Part shown: positions 1-8,199 of the stretch, in pieces | Position numbering within the stretch: position 1 is the stretch's first letter | Layout of the letters: the number at the start of each line of letters is the position of its first letter | From: an uncultured Oscillospiraceae bacterium | GTDB lineage: Bacteria > Bacillota > Clostridia > Oscillospirales > Oscillospiraceae | Reading direction: 5' to 3' | NCBI GenBank assembly: GCA_948616425.1 | Contig: CAPGBJ010000030.1 | Span: forward strand, 1 to 19,914 | DNA: 19,914 nucleotides | Notes under the pieces: generated by a model | The model's database searches: none | Seen by the model: only the letters and a program-made list of their open reading frames with translations | What the model was told of the DNA's origin: nothing | Program-made: the position numbers and the translations under genes

Positions 1-2
1 AT

Positions 3-2201
3 AATGGAACTGAGCCAACCCCCGAGACAGGGAACAAAGGTGACAATATCACAATCAGGAACCTCGAAGGCACACGAGACGGTTACGACTTCTTAGGCTG
101 GAATGTGGACAAGGCAGCGACAGAGGCAGACTGGGCGCTGGGCGACGAGGTTCGGGTGATAGAGGATACCACGCTGTATGCGGTGTGGGAACCCAGGGCA
201 AACGGGGTCAGCACCCTGCCGGAAGCGCCCAAGAAAGGCAACATAGCGTATCTGAATGACGGGACACAGGACCTGGAGTTTGTGTATATTCAGTGTCAGG
301 ATACAGGGGACAAAAATAGCCATAGCGCCCCCGCGCGACTGTTCTACGATGGTAAAACAACCATTGTTCCCGGCGAGATTGTTGAGAACACAGGCGATAA
401 TTTTTCGTTTTCAAGTCAAAATTACCCCTACCAATGCACAGTCAAACTAGATGGGAATGTTTATTTGGACCTTTGGAATGGGGCTTATAAGGGGCAGTTT
501 GGTTCCCATAAGCTCTATAGCGAACCTGCAGAGATCACATTCTACTACTCTCTTGCTGCGCAAAAATGGGTATGCAACTGGAGTAATTTTACGCCAGTTA
601 CTATACCGGAGGCTGGCAATGTCTGTGCTTGGCGGGTGCCTATTTGTAAGGACGAGTCGGACAACGACGAGTCAAACAACGAGAATACCACCACGTACCA
701 AGTGGAGTGGTATAGGAGCGAAGACAACAGCACGATGGATTGGCCCAAGACACGTACAGGCGAAGTGGGAGTGGTTGTCGTCCCCAAGGGCGACCCAACA
801 ACCCCCAGCGAGGACTATGACCCTAGGCCTGGCTACATATTCGACGCAGACAACTCGGGCAACATCCTGTCAACGACACTGGAAGCGGGCGGGCCCGATT
901 CAGCCTCCGGTAGAAATATCCTGCGGCTGTATTTTGGAAGAGTTGCCCCCTACCAGGTGGAGTGGTACAGCACCGATGGCGACGAGCTCAAACCCGCTGA
1001 GCAACGTACAGGCATATTGGGAAGGACTGCCACCCCTGATGGTGACAAAACAACCCCCAGCGGAGACTATAAGATTGATGGCTACACGTTCCATGATGGA
1101 AACCAGGGCAACATCCTGGAAACGACACTGCAAACGGGTGCGCCCGATTCAGATTCCAGGAAAAATATTCTGCGGCTGTACTTTGTCCCCAAGGATGGCT
1201 CCGGCGGCGAAAACTTCTACACTGTTTGGTACACGGACGGCGTACCGAAGGTCACTGTCTTTCCCGACCAAGTTACGGAGGAGCAGACGGAAGGTAAGAC
1301 GACTCCGCCGTTTCGGTCAAGCACAGGCTGCACCGAGACCCTGCCGGATGGCACGGTACAGCCCGTGCGCGAGGGCTACACCTTCCTGGGCTGGAAGCTG
1401 ACCACCGGGACTCAGGACAAGGACGGGGTACAGGACACGGTCCTTGATCAATATGCTGACGATGGCAACAACATCATCTACGTAGCCCAGTGGGAGCAGA
1501 AGGGGGAGGCCCATTATCGGGTGACCTACACTTGGGAGGGCCTGCCCGACGGCCACGGCCAGATTCTGCCCACCGAACCGGACCACAAGGCCGGCGAGGC
1601 AGTCACTGTGGATACCAATTTCAATTCCGGAAAAGAGGTTACGGTCAATGGCGTCACCTATGTTTTCTCCGGCTGGGACAGGGGAGACTTCGCCATGCCC
1701 GACTCTGATGTGACGATCAGGGGTGTCTGGACGGAGAAACAGACGCCTCCCGACCCCGGCCCCGGTCCTGGCCCTGGCCCCAAGCCAGACCCTGATCCCG
1801 ATCCGGACCCCGACCCCGATCCTGATCCAGACCCCGACCCAGATCCAGATCCAGATCCAGATCCAGATCCAGATCCGGAGCCGGAACCCGATCCAGATCC
1901 GGTGATCCCCGATCCCACGCCGGACCCGGACCCAGAACCGGAGTATCCCACCCAGCTGCCCGACCCCGGCGACCCGGACAGTCCGGAAGAGATTACCATT
2001 CTGGATGACGGCGTACCCAAGACCTATGTAAAGGTCTGGGACCCCGCGGAAGAGGAGTGGGTCTATATACTGGAAGAGGATGTGCCCCTGATGGACATGG
2101 TTCCCCGGACGGGCGACATCTCCCCCCTGTGGTATCTGACCACCCTGCTGTCCGCCTGCGGGCTGGCCTTCTTGGTCCTGCGCAAAAAGAAACGCGGCTA
2201 A
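3..2201 (+). CDS. Cell-wall-anchored repeat surface protein (5' truncated)
   Basis: This is the C-terminal part of a large secreted surface protein. The frame is open to the left edge and residues before the first GTG (105) already belong to a repeat (GYDFLGW...TLYAVWE), so the true start lies outside the window. In order there is the end of an InlB-type (Listeria-Bacteroides) repeat, an unrecognised segment (about 230-690), two tandem YQVEWY...NILRLYF modules (696-1187), another InlB-like repeat (GYTFLGW...YVAQWE), a SHIRT/InlB-like module (YRVTYTW...VFSGW), a Pro/Asp stalk, and a sorting signal: VPRTG at 2100, a hydrophobic segment and the tail RKKKRG. The family role is adhesion or surface display; the ligand is unknown. 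The sortase gene follows 61 bases downstream and is the likely anchoring enzyme. The middle segment looks less GC-rich than the ends, which may mean domain shuffling. Confidence 0.9.
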   Translation, partial: NGTEPTPETGNKGDNITIRNLEGTRDGYDFLGWNVDKAATEADWALGDEVRVIEDTTLYAVWEPRANGVSTLPEAPKKGNIAYLNDGTQDLEFVYIQCQDTGDKNSHSAPARLFYDGKTTIVPGEIVENTGDNFSFSSQNYPYQCTVKLDGNVYLDLWNGAYKGQFGSHKLYSEPAEITFYYSLAAQKWVCNWSNFTPVTIPEAGNVCAWRVPICKDESDNDESNNENTTTYQVEWYRSEDNSTMDWPKTRTGEVGVVVVPKGDPTTPSEDYDPRPGYIFDADNSGNILSTTLEAGGPDSASGRNILRLYFGRVAPYQVEWYSTDGDELKPAEQRTGILGRTATPDGDKTTPSGDYKIDGYTFHDGNQGNILETTLQTGAPDSDSRKNILRLYFVPKDGSGGENFYTVWYTDGVPKVTVFPDQVTEEQTEGKTTPPFRSSTGCTETLPDGTVQPVREGYTFLGWKLTTGTQDKDGVQDTVLDQYADDGNNIIYVAQWEQKGEAHYRVTYTWEGLPDGHGQILPTEPDHKAGEAVTVDTNFNSGKEVTVNGVTYVFSGWDRGDFAMPDSDVTIRGVWTEKQTPPDPGPGPGPGPKPDPDPDPDPDPDPDPDPDPDPDPDPDPDPDPEPEPDPDPVIPDPTPDPDPEPEYPTQLPDPGDPDSPEEITILDDGVPKTYVKVWDPAEEEWVYILEEDVPLMDMVPRTGDISPLWYLTTLLSACGLAFLVLRKKKRG
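696..1187 (+). repeat. Tandem protein-domain repeat (two ~80-residue modules)
   Basis: Two copies begin with YQVEWY (696 and 951) and end with NILRLYF. Each contains KTTP/DPTTP, GY.F and GNIL.TTL...PDS motifs. The DNA of the second halves is nearly identical, suggesting recent duplication. They resemble MucBP-like surface modules, but I cannot assign the family firmly. Confidence 0.7.
1746..1944 (+). repeat. Pro-Gly/Asp-Pro stalk, low-complexity hexanucleotide tract
   Basis: A PDPGPGPGPG segment is followed by roughly twenty DP dipeptides, with some EP near the end. At DNA level it is a degenerate GAYCCN repeat whose 1841-1875 section is almost pure (GATCCA)n. Such stiff acidic stalks commonly sit between ligand domains and the wall anchor. 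The pure section could vary in length by slippage. The tract also opens long spurious antisense frames. Confidence 0.85.
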
Positions 2202-2210
2202 TTGCATCAG

Positions 2211-2242
2211 AACAGCCGGGACCTGAAGGTCCCGGCTGTTTT
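2211..2242 (+). terminator. Hairpin between surface protein and sortase
   Basis: A perfect 13-bp stem (2211-2223 with 2228-2240) has a TGAA loop and only four T at its 3' side. It starts nine bases after the surface-protein stop. With so short a U tract it may be a partial terminator that lowers sortase expression relative to its substrate. Confidence 0.65.
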
Positions 2243-2262
2243 GTGAGAAGGGAGGCCCCTTT

Positions 2263-3045
2263 GTGGAGAAGAGATTATACCGGCTGGCGGTTTTGCTGCT
2301 GACCCTGGTGATGCTGGGCAGCGGCGGATATATTCTGTGGAAAAACTTGGACTATCAGAAGGGGGCGCGGCACTATGAGGCCGCCGCCCGCACAGCGGGT
2401 CTCCCCCGGCTGATCAAGCCGCCAAAGGAGGCGCTGGGCGCCTCCTGGGAAGGGGGGGACCCCTATATCTCCGCCCTGGCCGAGGTCGACCTGGACGCCC
2501 TCCAGGCGGTGAACGGGGATGTGGTGGGCTGGATCATGATTCCGGACACGGAGTTGTCCTACCCCGTCCTCCACGGGAGGGACAACAGCTACTATTTGAA
2601 CCACACCTGGATGAGAGAGCGCAACGCCGTGGGGGCAATCTTTATGGAGCATAAGTGCGCTCCGGATTTCAGCGATTTCAACACCATTCTCTATGGCCAT
2701 CGGATGAACAACGAGTCCATGTTCGGCATCCTGCACGGCTACCAGCGAGAGGACTTCTGGCGGGAACACCCCGCCGTCTATGTGGTGACGGACAGCGCAA
2801 TCCAGGTGTACGATGTCTACGCCGCCTGTGAGGTTGGCGTCGAAGAAATCGTCTACCGGCAGGATATCCGGGAGACCGGCCGGGAACAGGCGTTTCTTGA
2901 CTTCAGCCTGGAACGCTCCGTGATTGAAACCGGCGTCGTCCCCACTCCGGAGGACCAGGTGCTTGTCCTGTCCACCTGCACCGGGCGGGGCCACGCCACC
3001 CGGTGGGTGGTCCAGGCCGTCCTTCGGGAGGCGTGCGCGAGGTAG
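2263..3045 (+). CDS. srtB: Class B sortase
   Basis: This membrane-anchored transpeptidase cleaves an LPXTG-like sorting signal and attaches the protein to the cell wall. The 260-residue product has an N-terminal signal-anchor (about residues 7-26), then the sortase B core: NGDVVGWIMIPDTELSYPV, the YYLNH strand, catalytic His146 in LYGHRM, Cys239 in LSTCTGRG and Arg247 in TRWVV. These three match the family's His-Cys-Arg triad. The start is GTG 2263, with GGAGG at 2251-2255 seven bases upstream. It directly follows a VPRTG-bearing protein. Clostridial class B enzymes are known to use xPxTG motifs, so this pair probably works together. Length is normal and nothing looks broken. Confidence 0.93.
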   Translation: MEKRLYRLAVLLLTLVMLGSGGYILWKNLDYQKGARHYEAAARTAGLPRLIKPPKEALGASWEGGDPYISALAEVDLDALQAVNGDVVGWIMIPDTELSYPVLHGRDNSYYLNHTWMRERNAVGAIFMEHKCAPDFSDFNTILYGHRMNNESMFGILHGYQREDFWREHPAVYVVTDSAIQVYDVYAACEVGVEEIVYRQDIRETGREQAFLDFSLERSVIETGVVPTPEDQVLVLSTCTGRGHATRWVVQAVLREACAR

Positions 3046-3101
3046 GCTGTCCGCCTCTGAACGCCCCGGTGAATCGCCTGAAAAAGTGATGAGATATGGA
3101 A

Positions 3102-3135
3102 AAACCCTCTGATTTCCGAGGAAATCAGAGGGTTT
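3102..3135 (-). terminator. Intrinsic terminator, probably bidirectional
   Basis: A perfect 15-bp stem (3102-3116 with 3121-3135) has a four-base loop. Read on the minus strand it is followed by five T, so it best serves the leftward Bce operon ending at 3213. On the plus strand it has three T and may also stop sortase transcription. The genes converge here. Confidence 0.85.
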
Positions 3136-3212
3136 CTGTAAGTGAGGAGCTCAGTTGCCCCTCCTGGTTGTTCCCACTGCCCCTTTTCTGTTCTGGGGCA
3201 AGGCGGGGCGGA

Positions 3213-5165
3213 TCAGGCCGGCAACACACTGCGTTTCAGACTGGTGTAAGCCAGGAGGATATAGACGGCGTAGATCAAGAAGAAAATGGCCAAGGCGGAA
3301 CTGACAATGGCCCCGGGACTGGAGTCCCCCACCATCACCCCGGGCTCGGGGAGGCTGGCCAGATGGAGGGTAAAGGGCACGCCGATCAGTGCCGGCGGCA
3401 CCGCAGGCAGGGCGTAATAGATGGCAAACTGGGTGCGCAGCGCCCTCCCCATCTCCCGGCGGCCCATGCCCAGCTTTTGCAGGAGGGCAAACTGCCGCCT
3501 GTACCGCTCTGTCTCGCTGAGCTGCTGGACGGTCAGGATGGTAGCGGCGGTCATAGTGAGGGCCAGGGCTAAATAGTACAGGGGGAAGACGCTCAAGGCG
3601 GTCTGGGAGGCCACCTCCGCCTTCGCCTGGGCCTGGGTGGTGATGTAGTCCCCCAGGCCGGTGCGTTCCCAGACGTTGTCCATGACCACGGTCAGGTTAT
3701 AGTAGTCCGCAAAGGGGACGGGCTGGGCCGTCTTGGCGGCGTAGGCCGAGTGGCGGACAGGCAGGCCCTCCGCCGCCTGGTCGGGAACCACCAGGATATA
3801 CCCCCGGCCGTTGGTTTCGCCGCCGCTCTGGGACAGGTGCTCGGTGTATATCTCGCCCCGGGTCAGGGTGAAATCCCCCAGGGTGAGAGGCTGGTCATAG
3901 GTTTGCAGCGTCTCCTCCAGATAGGTCATGCAGTGGATCAGATACCGCCCCTCTTCCAGCTCCACCGGCCGGTAGCCGGCGATGGCCCGCAGGGCGGCGT
4001 AGTCGCTGTACCGAAGAATGGGGTCCTGATCCAGATCAAAGTAGTAATAAGGGGTCCGGGCGCTGATATAGTCCCGCACGGCGGGGCTGTCGCTGTGGTA
4101 GACCTGATAGGCAAGGGACTGCTCCACCGGGATGTGCGCCCGGACGTAGTCCTGATAGGGGGAGAGGTCCCGCCCCGCGCCCTCCAAGCCGATGTACAGG
4201 TCAAAGCAGGCGCTTTCCGCCGCCCGGCCCAGGAAGAGCCCCCGGAAGACCAGCCCGGCGCCCTCAGCGATGAGGGTGGCGGTGAAGATCATGGAGATGG
4301 TGGCCATCAGCACGCCCATGGTGGACAGCTTGGCGGTGAGGGTGCGAAAGATCAGCAGGTTCTGACCCCTATATTTCCGGGCGGGCCGCCTGTCAAAAAA
4401 GGCGGGCACCCCGGAAGCAAAACTGAGAAAGAAACCGAAAAGAAAGACAATCAGACACCCCGTCCCCAGGGTGGCGACGGCAAGATTCCGTACCATGACC
4501 AAAAGCGTCCCAACGACGCCCAGCGCGATGGAGGCGGAAAAAATCCAACGGCGATTTTTCACCGTCTGGATGACCGCGCCCTCGTTGATGCGGTCGGAGT
4601 AGATCAGGTCGTGAATCTTTGCGTTTCGGATATACTTCCGGCTGCGGCGGAGGGCAAAGAGATAGATCAGGCCGAAGCAAACTGCCGTCAGTCCCAGAGC
4701 GGGGAGGGAGAAGCCGAAGGAGAAGTGGTAGGGCAGCTGGAACATGGCCATCACAATGGCCCGGAAGGCCTGATAGAGCAGCCCGCCCAGGGCGGTCCCC
4801 AGCGCCAGGGCGCATCCGCCCACGGCCAGGTTTTCCAGGAAAAACAGCCGGGCCACCTGTCTGTTTTCCAGGCCGATGAGGAGGTAGGTGCCCAGCTCCC
4901 GGCCCCGGCGCAGGAGCATGAATTTTGTGACGTAGGCCACCAGCCAGCCAAAGACAGACACCACCACCACGCTGGCCAGGCCGATCATCAGGGGCAGCGT
5001 GTCCATACCCCTGGCCAGGGTGGCGATCTCCTGGGAGAAAATCAGGGCGTTGAAGGAGTAGAGCAGGGCGGCGGCCATCACCACCGTGACGAAGTAGACC
5101 AGGTAGTCCCTGGCCTGACGGCGCGCGTTGCGGGCGGACAGCTTAGATAACGTCACTGACGTCAC
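3213..5165 (-). CDS. BceB-like FtsX-family ABC permease
   Basis: This 650-residue permease is the membrane half of a Bce-type exporter that protects against cell-wall-active peptides and passes flux information to its kinase. An N-terminal membrane segment is followed by FtsX-type helices (TKFMLLRRGRELGTYLLIGL is the characteristic cytoplasmic stretch), helices to about residue 300, a large extracellular domain (about 310-540) and three C-terminal helices around ALALTMTAATILTVQQLSETERYRRQFALL. That layout and size fit BceB. The start is GTG 5165, overlapping the ATPase gene by 23 bases; GTG 5156 is an alternative with a weak GGGGGTG ahead of it. The overlap implies translational coupling. The actual substrate cannot be read from sequence. 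Confidence 0.92.
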   Translation of the reverse strand: MTSVTLSKLSARNARRQARDYLVYFVTVVMAAALLYSFNALIFSQEIATLARGMDTLPLMIGLASVVVVSVFGWLVAYVTKFMLLRRGRELGTYLLIGLENRQVARLFFLENLAVGGCALALGTALGGLLYQAFRAIVMAMFQLPYHFSFGFSLPALGLTAVCFGLIYLFALRRSRKYIRNAKIHDLIYSDRINEGAVIQTVKNRRWIFSASIALGVVGTLLVMVRNLAVATLGTGCLIVFLFGFFLSFASGVPAFFDRRPARKYRGQNLLIFRTLTAKLSTMGVLMATISMIFTATLIAEGAGLVFRGLFLGRAAESACFDLYIGLEGAGRDLSPYQDYVRAHIPVEQSLAYQVYHSDSPAVRDYISARTPYYYFDLDQDPILRYSDYAALRAIAGYRPVELEEGRYLIHCMTYLEETLQTYDQPLTLGDFTLTRGEIYTEHLSQSGGETNGRGYILVVPDQAAEGLPVRHSAYAAKTAQPVPFADYYNLTVVMDNVWERTGLGDYITTQAQAKAEVASQTALSVFPLYYLALALTMTAATILTVQQLSETERYRRQFALLQKLGMGRREMGRALRTQFAIYYALPAVPPALIGVPFTLHLASLPEPGVMVGDSSPGAIVSSALAIFFLIYAVYILLAYTSLKRSVLPA

Positions 5166-5901
5166 CCCCCAGCGCGGCCAGCACGTCTAAAATTTCGTGG
5201 TAAAATACCGGCCTGCCCCGGTCCCCCCGAAGCAGCTCGTTGAACACCCGGCCGTCCTTTAGAAACAGCACCCGCTTGGCGTAGCTGGCGCTGTAGGCAT
5301 CGTGGGTGACCATGAGGATGGTGGCCCCCATGTCCCGGTTCATGGCGGACATCATCTCCAGCAGGTTCTTAGAGGCCCTGGAGTCCAGCGCCCCGGTGGG
5401 CTCGTCGGCCAGCAGCAGGGACTGCTCCGCCACCATGGCCCGGGCGCAGGCCGCCCGCTGTTTCTGTCCCCCGGACACCTGATAGGGAAATTTCTCCAGA
5501 ATGTCGGAGATGCCCAGCTTTCCGGCCACCTCCCGCACCCGGCTGCGCACCGTTTCCGGGGCTTGATGGTTCAGGGAGAGGGCCAGGCCGATGTTCTCCT
5601 CGACGGTGAGGGTGTCCAGCAGGTTGAAGTCCTGAAAGACAAAGCCCAGCCGTTCCCGGCGGAATTTCGCCAGCTCCGATTCGGACAGGTCGGCGATACT
5701 CACCCCGTCCAGCAGAATCCTGCCGGCGCTGATTGTGTCGATGGTAGAGATGCAGTTGAGCAGGGTGGTCTTGCCCGAGCCGGATGCCCCCATGATAGCC
5801 AGGAAGTCCCTGGCCTCCACGTCGAAGCTCACCCGGTCCAGGGCCTTGGTGACATTGTTTTTACTCCCGTAATATTTTTCAATGTTCTGTACTTGCAGCA
5901 T
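5143..5901 (-). CDS. BceA-like ABC transporter ATP-binding protein
   Basis: This 252-residue cytoplasmic ATPase energises the adjoining permease. Visible motifs are Walker A GASGSGKT (38-45), Q-loop FVFQD, signature VSGGQKQR (142-149), Walker B LLLADEP followed by the D-loop ALD, and switch His200 in VTHD. It belongs to the MacB/BceA class. The C terminus, about 50 residues beyond the switch, ends GGDVSDVI inside the overlap with the permease gene. AAAGGAGG lies eight bases before ATG 5901. A CTTACA-N4-TGTAAG operator sits upstream, so the gene is likely induced by the neighbouring response regulator as well as read through from the kinase gene. Confidence 0.95.
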   Translation of the reverse strand: MLQVQNIEKYYGSKNNVTKALDRVSFDVEARDFLAIMGASGSGKTTLLNCISTIDTISAGRILLDGVSIADLSESELAKFRRERLGFVFQDFNLLDTLTVEENIGLALSLNHQAPETVRSRVREVAGKLGISDILEKFPYQVSGGQKQRAACARAMVAEQSLLLADEPTGALDSRASKNLLEMMSAMNRDMGATILMVTHDAYSASYAKRVLFLKDGRVFNELLRGDRGRPVFYHEILDVLAALGGDVSDVI

Positions 5902-5972
5902 AGCGGACGCCTCCTTTGCCCCTATGGTACTCCAAAAGCAAAGGCTGTTGTATCGAATTGATATTGATCTGC

Positions 5973-5988
5973 CTTACAGTTTTGTAAG
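5973..5988 (-). promoter_or_regulatory. BceR-type operator upstream of the ABC genes
   Basis: The site is a perfect inverted repeat CTTACA-GTTT-TGTAAG. It matches the TNACA-N4-TGTAA consensus known for BceR-like regulators. It overlaps the kinase stop codon (5974-5976) and lies 72 bases before the ATPase start. A possible -10 (GATACA on the minus strand, near 5949-5954) lies downstream; no good -35 is visible, as expected for an activated promoter. Confidence 0.8.
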
Positions 5989-6984
5989 ATTCTCCCTTGC
6001 GGGAAAGGTGAGGGTGACGGTGGTCCCTGCCCCGTCATGAGAGGCGATGTCCAGTCCCAGCTCCAAAAAACCGGCCAATTTTCGGCACAGGTACAGTCCC
6101 ATGCCGGTGGAGCCGCCCCGGGCCCGGCCGTTGCTGCCGGTAAAGCCCCGGTCGAAGACACGGGGCAGCTCATGGGCGGGAATCCCAATTCCGTTGTCCT
6201 GAACGGTGAGCTGGACTTGCTTTCCGAAAGACCGGGCGGAGATGGTGATAACCGGGTCCTCGCTCCGGTAGCGGGCGGCGTTCTGGAGAAGTTGGCCCAG
6301 GAGAAAGGCGGCCCATTTCCCATCGGTATAGACAAAGCGGCCCAGCCCCTCCATTTCTACCCGAATGCCGCTCTGGATGAGGAGGGTTCGGTGGTTTCCT
6401 ACGGCCTGGGCAACAATCTCCTCCAGGTCGGTCTGACGGATTACACAGTCCCGTTCCGGGCTCTCCGCACGGGCATAGAATAGGGCCCGCTCCACATGAT
6501 CTTCGATCCGGGCCAGCTCCCCGGTGAGCTTCCGACAGGCGGTCCCGTCCAGTTCCCGGCAGATCAGCCGGGCGGCGGTGATGGGGGTCTTAATTTCATG
6601 GACCCATTGTTCCACATACTCCCGATACTCCCGCTGAGACGCCTGGGCGTCGGACACCGCGCCCGTCATGGCCCGGCTCGCCTGCCTGGTCAGCGCAAAG
6701 AGCCGCCGTTCATATGGCTCCCTGGGGGCCGGGATGCACTCGGCAAACAGGTATTTCTGGTCCAGACCGTCCAGAATGGACTCCAGCTCTTGGAGCCGGG
6801 CCCGCTGGCGGAAAAAGTCGGACAGCTGTACCGCGCAAAAGATCAGCAGCAGGGCCAGCGCCAGAATTGCCAACACCCCGGTCTGGGTGCCGGTGGCCCG
6901 GAGAAACAGGGCTGCCGCAGTCACACAGAGCAGCTGAGTCACAATCCGAACCAGCCGTTGGGACAAAAATTCTCCTATGGTCAT
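5974..6984 (-). CDS. BceS-like intramembrane-sensing histidine kinase
   Basis: This 336-residue sensor kinase has two close N-terminal membrane segments (about 13-30 and 36-53) with almost no extracellular loop. Such kinases usually sense through their partner ABC transporter. The H-box is WVHEIKTPI with His129; the ATPase domain has the N-box LLQNAARY, G1 DNGIGI, the F-box VFDRGF and G2 GSTGMGLYL. The start ATG 6984 overlaps the regulator stop as ATGA, so the two are translationally coupled. The gene's own end carries the operator for the downstream transporter. The full set RR-HK-ATPase-permease has the order seen in Bce-type peptide-resistance islands. Confidence 0.93.
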   Translation of the reverse strand: MTIGEFLSQRLVRIVTQLLCVTAAALFLRATGTQTGVLAILALALLLIFCAVQLSDFFRQRARLQELESILDGLDQKYLFAECIPAPREPYERRLFALTRQASRAMTGAVSDAQASQREYREYVEQWVHEIKTPITAARLICRELDGTACRKLTGELARIEDHVERALFYARAESPERDCVIRQTDLEEIVAQAVGNHRTLLIQSGIRVEMEGLGRFVYTDGKWAAFLLGQLLQNAARYRSEDPVITISARSFGKQVQLTVQDNGIGIPAHELPRVFDRGFTGSNGRARGGSTGMGLYLCRKLAGFLELGLDIASHDGAGTTVTLTFPARENLTKL

Positions 6985-7646
6985 AGCTGGTACCCCATTC
7001 CTCTCCGGGTCTTGATGAGGTTGGGCAGGCCAATCTCCTTCAGCTTGGTCCGCAGACGGGTCATGTTTACGCTGAGGGTGTTGTCGTCAATGTAAATCTG
7101 GCTGTCCCACAGAGTGTCGATCAGGTCGGCCCGGGAGACAATCTGCCCCGCATGCCCCATGAGGTAAGACAATATTTTTAGCTCGTTCCGGGTCAGCTCC
7201 ACAAAGCGGCCCTCCGCCGAGGCCGTCCCCCGGGCGAGGTGAAGGGTCAGGCCCTTGGCCTCCAGTGTGTCTGGCTCCGCCAGCCCACCGGTGCGGCGCA
7301 GGACGGCCCGAATTCGAGCCAGCAACACTGGAATGTTGTAGGGCTTGGTGATGTAGTCGTCCCCGCCTAGGCTCAGGGCACGCAACTCGTCCGAGGCCGA
7401 ATCTCGGCTGGTGACGAAGATGATGGGAGTGCGGCTGGTCTTCCGGATTTCCGCGCACAGAGATGTCCCGTCCCGACCGGGCAGCCCTAAGTCCAGCAGA
7501 ATCAGGTCGGGGGCCGCTTCCCGGATCTGTTGGGAAATGTCGGAAAAGCTGGATACAGCGGCGGCCTGATAGCCCTCGTTTCCCAACAGGAGAGCCAGTT
7601 CTTCCCGGATTACGGGATCATCCTCAACAATGACGATTTTAGACAA
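6981..7646 (-). CDS. BceR-like OmpR-family response regulator
   Basis: This 221-residue regulator has a receiver domain (Asp9/Asp10, phospho-acceptor Asp52 in LLDLGLPG, Thr79, Lys101 in KPYN) and a C-terminal winged helix (LTRNELKILSYL ... VNMTRLRTKL ... KTRRGMGYQL). The start is TTG 7646: an AGGAGGT at 7653-7659 lies six bases upstream and the product then begins LSKIVIVEDD, as the family requires. A longer frame from ATG 7757 would add an unrelated 37-residue leader and is unlikely. It is expected to bind the inverted repeat at 5973-5988 and activate the transporter genes. It is the first gene of the four-gene unit. Confidence 0.94.
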   Translation of the reverse strand: MSKIVIVEDDPVIREELALLLGNEGYQAAAVSSFSDISQQIREAAPDLILLDLGLPGRDGTSLCAEIRKTSRTPIIFVTSRDSASDELRALSLGGDDYITKPYNIPVLLARIRAVLRRTGGLAEPDTLEAKGLTLHLARGTASAEGRFVELTRNELKILSYLMGHAGQIVSRADLIDTLWDSQIYIDDNTLSVNMTRLRTKLKEIGLPNLIKTRRGMGYQL

Positions 7647-7671
7647 GATACCACCTCCTGCGGTCCGCTTA

Positions 7672-7700
7672 ATCATAACATAGTTGAGGAGAGGTGTCCA
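7672..7700 (-). promoter_or_regulatory. Sigma-A promoter of the Bce operon
   Basis: On the minus strand TGGACA and TATGAT are separated by exactly 17 bases. The predicted start near 7665 leaves a short leader carrying the Shine-Dalgarno of the response regulator. Confidence 0.7.
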
Positions 7701-7752
7701 CCGCTTCCAACCGTCCAGTTTTCCTGATACAATGAAATGATGAAAATAAAAG

Positions 7753-7788
7753 AACATCCTCTGATTTTGAATTAAATCAGAGGATGTT
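7753..7788 (-). terminator. tRNA-operon terminator
   Basis: A perfect 15-bp stem (7753-7767 with 7774-7788) has a six-base loop. The minus-strand 3' side continues CTTTTATTTT. It directly abuts the CCA end of tRNA-fMet. Confidence 0.9.
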
Positions 7789-7864
<76 letters not shown>

Positions 7865-7867
7865 ATA

Positions 7868-7954
7868 TGGTGCCGGAGACCGGGGTCGAACCGGCACGGG
7901 ATCGCTCCCACGGGATTTTAAGTCCCGGGCGTCTACCAATTCCGCCACTCCGGC
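7868..7954 (-). tRNA. tRNA-Leu (TAA)
   Basis: This 87-base class II tRNA has acceptor GCCGGAG/CTCCGGC, an anticodon loop CTTAAAA (anticodon TAA), a long variable arm, the T-loop TTCGACC and an encoded CCA. It is the first gene of the two-tRNA unit. Confidence 0.97.
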
Positions 7955-7985
7955 ATGGGTGAGTTCCAGTCTCAGGTACTTAAGC

Positions 7986-8014
7986 AGGATACCACAATTC
8001 TTTTCCGTTGTCAA
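7986..8014 (-). promoter_or_regulatory. Promoter of tRNA-Leu/tRNA-fMet
   Basis: A perfect TTGACA box (minus strand, 8009-8014) is followed after 17 bases by TATCCT (7986-7991), about 30 bases before the tRNA-Leu 5' end. Confidence 0.85.
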
Positions 8015-8111
8015 GCACAATTTACTAGAACAGCCGGAAAGGCGCAGAAAAATTTTCGACCGTTTATGTCTAGTATAGACCCTGGCAGATTCCCTTTAAA
8101 GAAAGGGGGCA

Positions 8112-8152
8112 GCGGGAACAGTCCGATTTGATGCGGGCTGATTCATTCCCGC
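8112..8152 (-). terminator. Probable terminator of the AcnX operon
   Basis: GCGGGAA (8112-8118) pairs with TTCCCGC (8146-8152), and inside it CAGTCCG pairs with CGGGCTG (one G-T pair), giving a 14-bp hairpin with a five-base bulge. On the minus strand a moderately T-rich CCTTTCTTT follows. An outer CCCTGGC/GCCAGGG pair (8080-8086 with 8151-8157) is an alternative fold. It lies 48 bases after the AcnX small-subunit stop; the rest of 8015-8199 shows nothing else. Confidence 0.5.
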
Positions 8153-8199
8153 CAGGGCTTTTAAACGGGTATGAGACGGCCCGGCTGGAGTGACCTGGC

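Noticed and set aside
1317..2207. Long minus-strand frame opposite the surface protein
   Set aside because: The repeated IWIWIW/RIRI composition is just the reverse reading of the DPDP tract; no family match or ribosome site.
3750..5150. Long plus-strand frame (466 codons) opposite the permease gene
   Set aside because: It is antisense to a well-supported BceB-like gene, has a Gly/Gln/His-rich composition typical of the opposite frame of GC-rich coding DNA, and no ribosome site.
7647..7757. N-terminal extension of the response regulator to ATG 7757
   Set aside because: It would span the predicted promoter and Shine-Dalgarno and add residues foreign to the receiver domain.
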